From the NCBI RefSeq assembly GCF_032854445.1, contig NC_088303.1, forward strand, positions 33,149,265 to 33,213,264: a stretch of DNA of 64,000 nt, read 5' to 3'. This DNA comes from Liolophura sinensis (lineage: Eukaryota; Mollusca; Polyplacophora; Chitonida; Chitonidae). A model generated the notes under the pieces. That model was not told the origin of the DNA and did not search any database. It worked only from the letters and a program-made list of their open reading frames with translations. Made by a program: the position numbers and the translations under genes. Position 1 is the first letter of the stretch, and each line of letters starts with the position of its first letter. Shown piece after piece: positions 33,901 through 45,900 of the stretch.

Positions 33901-36900
33901 TGTGTAACTGTTAGGAAGGTTCGGGAAGTTTGTTTTAAATTTAATTTTTTAAGTTAAAGACAACACATTATGTCATATCAGAGGACTTTGCACCTATTTG
34001 CTGTATTCAGGAATCAGAGTCTTTCTTATACCTAATTATATCAGCGATAGGTAAAAAGAGATTTGACAGCGATCAAGTAGAGGTGCGAATCACTTCCTCG
34101 ATTAGTCGAGTTCCACACGACGGATAAGCACAGCCAAAACAACAAAAGCAGACTGACAGAGAAGCAAGACTAAACTGTTAGCACTGCCGGCGGTGTTGAC
34201 ATCTTGAACACGGCGTATAAGTGACAGTTGTGGCTTGAACAGTGTGAGTTAGAACTGAATTTGCAGTTTTGACGTTTTTCCAAGATGATTTTTTTCTGAC
34301 AAGACAAACCTCGGTGTTCTTGGCAAACAAGCACTTCCGATAAAAGCATTAGGACAATACTGCTGTATATATGGAGACGATGTTGCAATGACGCAACTGT
34401 CGGAAGGGAAGTGAAATAAAAGAAAACCAAAGATCCTGTTCATGTATATACAGATGAAGGTTGTCCTGCCCAGTAGGTAGTCAAGAGGATGCATTCCATG
34501 TGATGACAGCATGGTTCAAGTGAAATGTAAGATGGTGTTTCAGATGCATTACAAATGTACTGTAGCTATATTATGTTCGAGACTGTGGACAGCAAGGCAT
34601 TTGTCATTTTACTTGTGCTGACACAGTGGGTGAAAGGTTACGGCTGAAGCGGGTTGGCATAAATGTTAGTTTATGCTTGTTCCATGGCGGTGCTCAATCA
34701 TGCATATCCCAGAAGTTGGGAGACTATCATAGCGGTTCATAAATGGTAGTAGGTGCCTCCGTGGCTGAGGTGGTTAGCACACCAGTGCAGTGTAATGACG
34801 CAGGAGCCTCCCACCAATGCGGTCGCTGTGAGTCCAGCTCATGCTGGCCTTCTCTCCAGAAATATGAGGGAAGGTCTGCCACCCATCTGAGGACAGCCCT
34901 GCCTGGTTTCCTCCCACCATAATGCTGGCCGCCGTCATATAAGTGAAATATTCTTGAGTACGGCATAACACACCAATCCAATAAATAAATAAATATAAAT
35001 GGTACTTGCCTTTTGTGATCAAAATAAACTATTCATACATATTTATATTGTCACAAAAATTCTCAAGCAACTTTAATGACAAAAAGTATGTTAAGAAATG
35101 AAAATGGCATGTCCATTTTTGGACTGAAAACAAGCTGGATTTGCCCAATTCACATAATGTCGTGTGTGTTTTGAATTGCTAAGCTATTCCACCAACTTGG
35201 TGTAAATGCTTAAGAACTCAGAACTAACTTGAAATAAAGCATAATTTGTCTGCATAAATAACAGGGAAGTTAATACAAAAAAGTAAACTATGCTTCATTG
35301 TGACATAACCAAAAAAAAAAGGCAACAAGAAAAAAAGGAGGAAAAAAAATTAGCCTTGTTGATGCTGCACGGTCAGCAAAGGTTTTCTGTTCATTCACAG
35401 TTCTGTGGTGTAGCATACTTTAGTGTTTATTTAAGGATGAAATATCAGCATTTCCTTCACTGATAAAAGTGAAATTTTACTGTTAGATTTCACTTTTGTT
35501 ATTACATTTTGATATTTCACAACCGGACACCCTGACATCTAAAAAGAAATATTTTGTTTTATGATGTTTCAATCCGAACTCAGCAGCATGACGTCATAAA
35601 ACAAGTTTGATCAACTTTTATCATCATTAACGTCATAAAACAAGTTTGATCAACTTTTATCATCATTATGTGGATGTTAGATTATGTTTTCAAAGTGTTC
35701 TTAATGCTTGGGTTAAATTTGTTACAAATATCAGCTTCTATTGAAAGATTGATCCAGTTCAGCCTTTTAGTCTTATAAAGTAGGATACATGTACCTGTGG
35801 TCTACTTGTATTGAATTGTATTATTATTGAATCATATTAAATTACCAGGATCATATCTGGAAAAAAATTGAAAGTTCTTATCTCAAACTTTAAAGGTGAT
35901 ATCGTGGCCATAGATAAACAAATTTGATAAAATGTTACTCAAAATGATGCTTTCTGAAAAGCTTTTAAATCTGTATAGGAGTGGAATTTGTATGAAGAGT
36001 CCTCTTTTTTATTGGTTAACCGTCATATTTTTATTTCAATTTACATGTTGGTTTTAATACAGTTTGGTCAGTTTTGGTAACCAACAGCTTGGGAACAAAA
36101 ACGTTTTTCAGAAATAAGATCAAAAATGACTCTTGATGTAGCCCTGATTATATTGAGGTACATGCATATACATCTCATGTTACTGACAGCAAATCCCTAA
36201 TTAACTATTTGAAGCATGTTCGCTAGGATCAGCATAGTTGAAATAATCTCTGTCATCCAATGAAATGTTTGGGTATTCCTTGAAAAGTCTGCAATGGATT
36301 CCTGTGTATACCTGAATTTAGTACTTTCACATAAGTAAAGGTACATGTCATTTTAGTAAGCAGTGCTGTAGGAGGAGGCCCGGGCGAGTTTTAAATTATG
36401 ACAATTTAGAATGTTTGATGTTTATTTGTAACAGATTACACCCTAATCTTGGTTGTGGTGGTTACCCTTCAAGGATGCCAGACCAGGAATATCAGGGACA
36501 TAGGTAAGTTGATCTGTTTTGACTCATCTCCAATTTTGTCCACCCATACTAAAACCTGACCAAAAGTTCTTCCAATAAATGTTACGAATGCTGTTGTCAT
36601 GTGTGAAGACTTAAGAAAGACATCTAATACAATGTAATATACTGCTTCCTGTACTGTGAATATTCTTGACATACTTGTACATGTAGTTATAATACATTAC
36701 AAGAATTTTTACAAGGGGTCTCTGTGGCCCAGGAGGTTAGCACACCAGCACGGCGCAGTGACCCAGGAGTCTCTCACCAATGTGGTCACTGGGAGTTCAA
36801 GTCCACTGCATGCTCGCTTCCTCTCTTACTGTAAGTGGGAAGGTCTGACAGCAACCTGTGGATGGTCGTGGGTTTTCCCCGGGCTCTGCCTGGTTTCCTC

Positions 36901-39900
36901 CTACCATAATGCTGGCCGCTGTTGTATAAGTGAAGTATACTTGAGTACAGCAAAAGAAAAAAAAAAAACCATCAAATAAGTAGATAAATTGATGAAACTG
37001 CAGTCTTTAGTGGCATATGTTTTTATCTATTTCTGCAGCTAACCAGCCGAAATGCGAATTTGTGAGACCTCCACGCACAGAACATGCTGGCACCATTCTA
37101 AGCCCGGACTACCCTCTGTCCTACCCCAATGGGATCTGCAAGAGCTGGCAAATACGTGGGGAGCGTAAACAAGTTATAACTATACAGTATGTCATTGCAT
37201 AAGTTTCACTTTCACTTTAACAAAGACACAAGTAATAAAATAGCCTTTCGCAGTGTGTGTGTTAGAATCAAACATCGCAGTTTGTCGCATTATCAAACAT
37301 CATTAGCCTAACAAAAACAGGATAACTGTGACATATTCATAGAATTCGGCAAATCACACCCAGTGAACACAGTTTATGTGTCTGTCCTGTTTTCATTTGA
37401 CTAATCAAACTCAACAAATCAAGCTGCGTGAAGATTGCTTAAGTTTTGTATTTGACGTTGGTGTTGATGTATGGTTTCAAAGATTTAAAAACCTATAGCG
37501 TTGATGAGACTGTTCAAGATGTGTTCTTATCCTATACTCTCTCTCTGTCAACTATGGCTGTATGTCAGGAAATCAGCATGGAACTATTTTCAGCAAAGTT
37601 CAGAGATTTTCTCCACTGTCTCCTTCACTAGTAAATCTGACCTCTATACTACAAAATAACATGTTATTCAGGAGTATAAAGTAGGACAAGTATTAATAAA
37701 TAATTAAACCCATTGACTGTGATATTAAACATTTTTGATCCCAGAAAACTTGACAACAATATCATTATGAGTGAAAAATTCCTAGGTCTAGTATTATGTA
37801 AACCAGTCAAAGAAGTAGGCAGGTGTGTATCTTGAATAGCCTGTTATCTAGAATGGTTATCCCCTTTGCTCAGCTTCCAGACTCTACAGATAGCTGTGAG
37901 CGACGGGGGCGATTGTGAGGAGGACTTCCTGGAGATTGGCCCTCAGCCGGAGGTCAAGATCTGTGGGAACCATTCCAGCCCTTATATCTCACAGCTCGGC
38001 CATGTCTGGATTAGATTTCGGTCTGATTACCGACGGTCGGCCCGAGGCTTTGAACTGCTTTATGTCATGGGTATGTACAAAGTGAACTGTGACATTTGTT
38101 CTCTTTTTCTTCAGACTTTTTGCCCCTTCACCTGATATTTTTTAAGCATATTTTGAGGGCATTTCTCTGTCTAAGCTGAAAAAATTATGTGTTCCAAGCC
38201 TGATGCTGGCTTAGCAACCAAACTGAATATTATAGGTACATGTACAATCGAAAAGATTAAGGTGAACATCATTGCCTACAAAATTGCGTTTAAACTTGCT
38301 TAAAGGTTGAAGAAAATAGGATTCATCAATACCCTACCTCAGAAGAGTTAAAAACAATATATTACAATAAGTGATAAGTTATTATCCTGTGCGCTTTCTT
38401 TAGTGTCTGTCATTATATAACATTCGTCATGAAGCAGATAGTATTATTAAAAGTGATGTGAAACAATCTAACAAACAAACCAGTCCAGTCTCTGTTATGC
38501 ACCACAAATTATCCAGACCAAGGCTTAATTCCAGGATTTACTCTAAAAGGTGGAGAAAACTCAGAAATGACAAATTTCAGATGAAAGAGTGCAAAAAGTT
38601 ATCCCGAGTTGTGGTCTTCAATATTTTTTCCAATTTTTCCTTTAGGAGAAAAAGACGCTTGAAAATAATTCATGTATGGTGGGTATTTGGGATCACCTTT
38701 TGTTATTTTTAGTCTTTGTTTAATAATGTCATAAATGAGGATGTAGCACAGGTTACAATAATAATTTAAAAAATTTTTGCACTAGAATTTGTTCTTTTCA
38801 GCTAGTAAATGTATTATACCTCAATTTGGATCATATTTATATTTTTAGTATGTTCATAAATATTATCATAGTTTAGGTTAAATGCATATGTTTCGATATA
38901 AACAACAAATTTACATTCAAATAAATTTATTAGACAAGCATCACATTCTTATTTAGAACATTATTATGCAACAACAATAAATACCAAAAGTTGGTCCCAA
39001 ATACCCACCATACAAAAATATTTTCAAATACCCTTTTCTCTTGAAAAAAAAAAGAAATCCAAAAAAATATTAAAGATCATATTTGCAAGTAAGTATTGAT
39101 GCTCTTTCATCTGATTTTGGCATCATTCTTATGTTGTCTTCTCCTTTAATAAGACCTTCAGGTAGAGGCTTCACTCTTTGTGTTCATGTAATTGGTTCCA
39201 TGGCTGACGGAATTAGCACACCAGCGTGACGCAGTGACCCGAGAGCCTTCCACCAATGTGGTCGCTGTGAGTTCAATAAGTAATGATTGTATGTATATAT
39301 AACAATCTGTTGGCTCCCTTCCAGGACCACTACATGTAGGAACATGCCAAGAGGGAGAGTTTAGATGTAATAATGGTCAGTGTATTCTTCAAGACTGGCA
39401 GTGTGATGGCCAGTTTCATTGTCTTGACCATTCTGATGAACAGAACTGCCAGCATGGTAAGTTTTCAGAACATAATTCATGTTTTTTTTTCTCAGCCAAT
39501 GAGAGAGCTGCAGAATATGTGTGTTTGTTTGTAACTTCTTCGCTTGGAGTTCAGCAATAAGGGGATAGTGCAACGACTGGTTGACCCGTATCAGTGCAAT
39601 GGCTCGGGTGGAGCGGCGTACTTGCCTTCGGTAAGTCCTCTCAGTGAAGCAGCATTAGATAAAGGAGTGATGGAAATCCATCCTGCAACAAGGAGGCATA
39701 TTACATGTACTCTAAGGCCTCCTTTGTTGTCATAAGACAAAAAAAATGTTAAGTACAACATTAAACTCCAAGCACTCACTCACTTACTCCATTAAACTGT
39801 AGGTGATTTAGTGTACCTGTAAGTGGCTAAAGCGTGTATTTTATCTGTATAGAGTTGAGCATGTTAGAACAAGCAGTCAAGCAAAGTATTTCAGGAAAGA

Positions 39901-42900
39901 ACTGAGAATGTTGCCCATTGAAGTGCTCTTTACCCACAGAATGTTGCCCGTTGATGTGTTCTTTACCCTCAGAATGTTGCCCATTGAAGTGCTCTTTACC
40001 CACAGAATGTTGCCCGTTGATGTGTTCTTTACCCTCAGAATGTTGCCCATTGAAGTGCTCTTTACCCACAGAATGTTGCCTGTTGATGTGTTTTTTACCC
40101 TCAGAATGTTGCCCATTGAAGTGCTCTTTACCAACAGAATGTTGCCCGTTGATGTGTTCTTTACCCTCAGAATGTTGCCCAGTGAAGTGCTCTTTACCCA
40201 CAGAATGTTGCCTGTTGATGTGTTCTTTACCCTCAGAATGTTGCCCATTGAAGTGCTCTTTACCCACAGAATGTTGCCTGTTGATGTGTTCTTTACCCTC
40301 AGAATGTTGCCCATTGAAGTGCTCTTTACCCACAGAATGTTGCCTGTTGATGTGTTCTTTACCCTCAGAATGTTGCCCATTTGAAGTGCTCTTTACCAAT
40401 AAAATGTTGCCCGTTGATGTGTTCTTTACCCTTAGAATGTTGCCCAGTGAAGTGCTCTTCACCCACAGAATGTTGCCCATTGAAGAATTCTTTACACGTG
40501 GAATGTTGCCCATTGAAGTGTTTTTACCCAAAGAGTATTGCTCATTGAAGTGTTCTTTACACATGGAATATTGTCCAGTGAAGTGTTCTTTATACTCAGA
40601 ATGTTGCCCATTGAAGTGTTCTTTACCCACAACATGTTGCCCATTTAAGTGTTCTTTACTCACAGACTGTTGCTCATTGAAGCGTTCTTTACACATGGAA
40701 TGTTGCCCATTGGAGTGTTCTTTACAAATGGAATATTGCCCCAATGTCTGTGAATAGGGTGACAGCATGACAACTATTTCTCAACAACTTGCGTTCTATT
40801 TTCAGTTAACCACCGTTCAACAACAACTAGCATATCCAACCAGTGTGAGAGTACACAGATCAACTGTATCTCCACACAGACGAATGAGCTGGTCTGCGTT
40901 AACAAGGAGAAGATGTGTAATGGATTTGCAGACTGTTTGTACGGAGAAGACGAAAATTCACCCATTTGCTTTGGTAAATACTCCATATACTAAAGCAACT
41001 GAAGTTAATGCTCCATATAATATAGCAAATAAAGTAAATATTCCATTTAGCAAAGCAACTGAAGTTAATGCTCCATATAATATAGCAGATAAATTTAATA
41101 CTTTATGTAATAAAGCAACTGAAGGTATTACTCCATATAATAAAGCAACTGAAGGTATTACTCCATATAATAAAGCAACTGACCTGACTGAATGAAATAC
41201 TCCATACAATAAAGCAACTGACCTGACTGAATGAAATACTCCATATAATAAAGCAACTGACCTGACTGAATGAAATACTCCATATAATAAAGCAACTGAA
41301 GTTACAGGTCACTGATCTCGGCCATATTTCTCTATCAACAATTTGACATGCTTTCGGTCTGGGGTAAAACAACAATAAAAGAAATATCTGGTGGTATAAG
41401 TATGGTATTTCTAAAGAATTAATGTCACCTTTTTTGAGCAAATAGAATGCAGAAATTTGTGACAGCCATTTTAGCAATAATTCTTCTTCTTTTTAACCTT
41501 TCGGCCAAAATTGGCCTGGGTGTATTGTTGTAGTGGTCAGTGTCTTTTTGTGTGTCCATTTCTTCAAGGTCATGTGTCATGTAAGCCACATGTATATTTT
41601 CTAACAGGCTTTTTAGTACGATGTCTTTTGAAGTCTGAAAGCAGTTTTCATTAAACTTATACCACTTGTGCACCAACTTGTACATGAAGCCATATAGAAG
41701 AAGATTTTTGATTTTCATTGACCTGGACTTCTTATTTCAAGGCTGTCATAGAGGTAATCTGAGTGTGAAATCTGGTTGTATTTTTTTCTGCATGTATTCT
41801 GGTTATTGTTATGTCATGCTTGTGTCTTTCTTATCAGGTCGGTGTCACCACACTTTGGAGGAACGCAGCGGATCATTCCACTCTCCAAAGTATCCAAGCT
41901 TTTACCCCAATAACGTAGACTGTACCTGGACCATTCATATACCAGATGGAACAATCCAGCTTCATATTGTGGACTTCAAACTGGAAGATGGAATAGGGAC
42001 CGATTTTCTGGAGATCTACGACGGAAAAAACGAGGACAACAGTAATATTTTGGGACGGTATTACGGCAAGCACAGACCACCGCATGTTATCAATGCCAAA
42101 AGCAATTGGATGATTCTGCGTTTTCACTCAAACCACCAGTTCAGGGAAAAAGGGTTCAATATAACTTACCAGAAGAAGGGTGAGTTATAACGTACATACT
42201 TTCACATCTGGCTGTGATGCAACCATAGACAGGAGAGAATGCCTGGTTGTTGTGTTATTCAGATAGTAAAATTTTGCTGTTATAAAGTTGATCTCACTCA
42301 TGTGGGTTGAGTAAATTAACTCCTACATGTTGTTTAGCACATGTTAAAGGATATTAAGGGTTTAGTGTCCAGATTTAGCTACTTGTCCTAAGTATAAAGA
42401 TTATAACCTGTTTAATAGGATGTTACCAGGAGGGCCTCTGAGAAACATAATTGTGGCTTTCCGCGAAAAACAAAAAATTTACTACACTAACCGATCTCCA
42501 GCCAGCCCCCGGTAAAGCTCAGTGGGTGAAGTCATAGATGTCCAACCCATGTGTAGCTGGCCTATATAACCTGGGAATTCATATCAAAACTGTTTCATTT
42601 TCAAGATGGATTCTAACTACATAGAAGCAAATATACTACCGTATCAATTTGAACCCACAGTGCACAACAGTTGAAGTTCTGATTTATGATACAGACATCT
42701 ATGGTCAGACTCTAGATTCTGAGCTTTTCAACGTTGAATCTTTTGCCCAGGCATTTCCAACAGCACTGGCAGTACAGACTATTAAGCTATCCTTTATCCG
42801 TGTTATACTGTAGGTCTACATTTCTTGTGTATATCAGATTTAATATTTACTATTCTTTCCTTCTGTCTGCTTCACAGTAAATATCATTCTATTCCCAGAG

Positions 42901-45900
42901 TTGATTGACTTCAAAAATGGGTTTGTGGGAATTGATTTTCGTGCATTTAATCAAAGCAATACTGAAAAATTGTTATAGGTGTTTAGTTTTCCTAGTTATA
43001 TTATGGCCGGAATTACTCAAGCACGTCAACCAGGTATTATGAAGGGTAGCTTTAATCCTCTTGGTGTCCTGTGGTGTCGCTAATCCTCTTAATCTGGATC
43101 AGAGATTAAAACAATGAGGAATGGGTTAGCACTATGTAAGTGCTTTATCCACATACACTGAGCAGCATTCAGAGAGATGGGGCATCACCTGTTTTTGCAC
43201 CTTTGATGAGTAATTTAGTCAACAATCAGTATTTCAACTTTCAGTCATTAATTCTTGACTAACACAGTCAAGCAACACAATTAGTTTTGGATTGTTTTCA
43301 GTTTTAATAGTCCTCTGTAGCTGGTTAGAAACTGCTAGCATTGCCATAACTGTCAAACAGCCATTGCATTGTTGTACACAGTTCACAATTTATTAAGAAG
43401 TTCACTCATTGGTCCACAAGAGAGACGCATCCATTGGGATAGTGTGTAGTGACATTCAGTGAAAACCATCGTGTGGTTGTATCTGCTCTTCTTTCACTTT
43501 ACCGGCATTCTGAAGATTGATCAAGCTAATGACGAATAAACTTCTGCTTTGTTTTACACCCACCAAGCCCTGTCACCAGAGTTTACATACATACATACTA
43601 TAAGGTACCTCTAATGTCAAAAGAGCCCCACATATTCCATGGAGCTAATGTTTAAATAAGTTGCTGGGTGGAGTATTTAAGCTGCTTGCCTTTCAATCAC
43701 TAGGACACACAGGGTGCTAGTTCATACCCAGCCTTTGATGGAAAATTTGTAGGTGCTGCGGATGTCATTGTTTGTGGGGCCTTGGTGACAGTAAGCTTTA
43801 ACTTAACATGGGAGAGATTGGAAAATTGGAGAAAATTGGAAATGAGACGGGTTGATTTCCAATTCTGGCTAAATCTATTATGATACTTGTGTGACAGTTT
43901 GCACAGTCTAACATTTATTGAAGAGTACTCACTTGTTCTCCATCAATATGGCATACATATCTGTATAAAATTACACATGGAAAAATTTACCTGGGACACT
44001 GTGGTTCCTTCACCCTTAAAGCTGACCAGCTTGTAAGTGAAAAATAATTTGATTATGGCGTTAAACGTTAATCAAATAAATAACTAAATAAATTGTTGGG
44101 AGATGTGTAATATACCTTGGTGGTGAATCTCTGTTAAATGTTCACAGGGGAGTGCCTTGCTGACCAGATTTCCTGTGGGCTATCAGAAGATGACTGCTAC
44201 CACCACTCACAGCGTTGTGACGGCAAATGGGACTGTAAATGGAGGGGCGGAGACGAAAGAGGCTGTGGTGGGTTAACACTTTTAAGTTCTCCATATCAGT
44301 GTGGTGACAAGATTTGTTCCTAAAATGCTGTTTGGATAGATCTATCCAAACAGCATTTTAGGAACAAATCTTGTCTTGTCATAAAAGACATCTATGTCTT
44401 TTTCAACGCCTTTTTCAATGGACCTGTTGCCATTGTTCGGCATCAGTCTTGTCCAAAATTTTGTCTTGAAAGATTTTTTTTTTTGAACCCTTAGATCACA
44501 TGTATGCTCATACGTTGGGAAGAAACCTATTCATTATGGAGTACCTTGGTCTGTTTTTTTCAGGTCGTTGGGGTCGTTTTGGTCATATTTTGGGACAATG
44601 TCATGAGCACGATTTCTCTTTGAACATTGAACCATTTTCATCAGTCTTGTAGCATGCACCCAGTCGTGTAGATAAAGCCTGTCACTTTTCATTGACCTTG
44701 ACCTACGTTTTAAAGGTTGTTCCTTTGCATGTATTTGAGATGTATGAGTATTTAGTGCATTGCATGGTAAATTTTTTACTGTTTTTCAACCATCAACAAT
44801 AATGTAGGTAAGTTTGTTGACTGTTGTTACTGAGATAAAAACATCCTTGGGCCTTGCTGTAGGTACATGCCACCTGTCTAGCAGTCCATACCCTTGTGGA
44901 GGGGACACTGCCCATTGTTACAAAGAGGAGGAGAGGTGTACCGGTCAAAGCCAATGCATCAACAATGCTGATCAGATAGGCTGCCGTAAGTGACTCTTCT
45001 GAGCTAGTATATATGGAGACTTACTGAGCTGATTTGCACGCTATCAGACCATACGTAAAAATGTGTTTGTCAAGTTTAATGAGCAGTGATTCAACTTCTG
45101 CTTGATTCCAAATGCCCTCCTGTTGACAGTGATATAGATCCAGTGTCCACATCTATTGTATACTTTACACACACATTAATGCAAAAACATGCAGCTTTTT
45201 TTATTCACATTTTTGCTTTTACCCATAGATCACTAGAAGTGTGGTTGTATAAGCTGGAGTCTGTTCTTCCCTCAGTTTCCTTGTCATCTTTTGAACACTG
45301 TTAGCCAGGTTTACCAAAATTGAACCCCATGTACGGTTAGGAATTTGGAGGAACAGTTTCCATTTTCTGTTACCTGGTTAAATTTTTTAAAAGATCATTA
45401 TGTATTTTGTAACACTTTTGTAAACTTTTCAGATATGTCCTGAACGACATGAGTTTATGTAAGCAATGTTCATCAAGCAGGAAACATCAGCATCTAAAAT
45501 TGTTTCACCTTTTATTTTTCATTGGCCTTCACCCATTTTCTCAAGGTAGGCCCTGTGCCTTAAATGTGTAGGCCTATTTTCTGTCTGGTTTCAGTTCCTG
45601 AGCAGTGTGGTGCACATAATGGCACATTTCTGTGCAAGAATTCTCGTTGTATCTATGACAACTGGCGGTGTGACCAGACAGATGATTGTGGAGATAGTAG
45701 CGATGAAGATAACTGCTCGAGTAAGTAGACGTCAGGGAAACTGACTGTAGCAGTAGTTGCGCACATTTGTACGGTTGTGGAAAATGATGTAAAGAGCTGT
45801 ATTCAGCAGCATACGTTCACTTTACTTCTGAGTGAGCGAGTGAGTGCTTGGGGTTTAACATCGTGCTCACCAATTTTTCAGTCATAGGACGGATTTCCAC

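Noticed and set aside
39827..40768. 313-codon minus-strand and 279-codon plus-strand ORFs over the 33-bp array
   Set aside because: Repeat by-product inside an intron of the LRP12-like gene. Both strands are open only because the unit is 33 bp.
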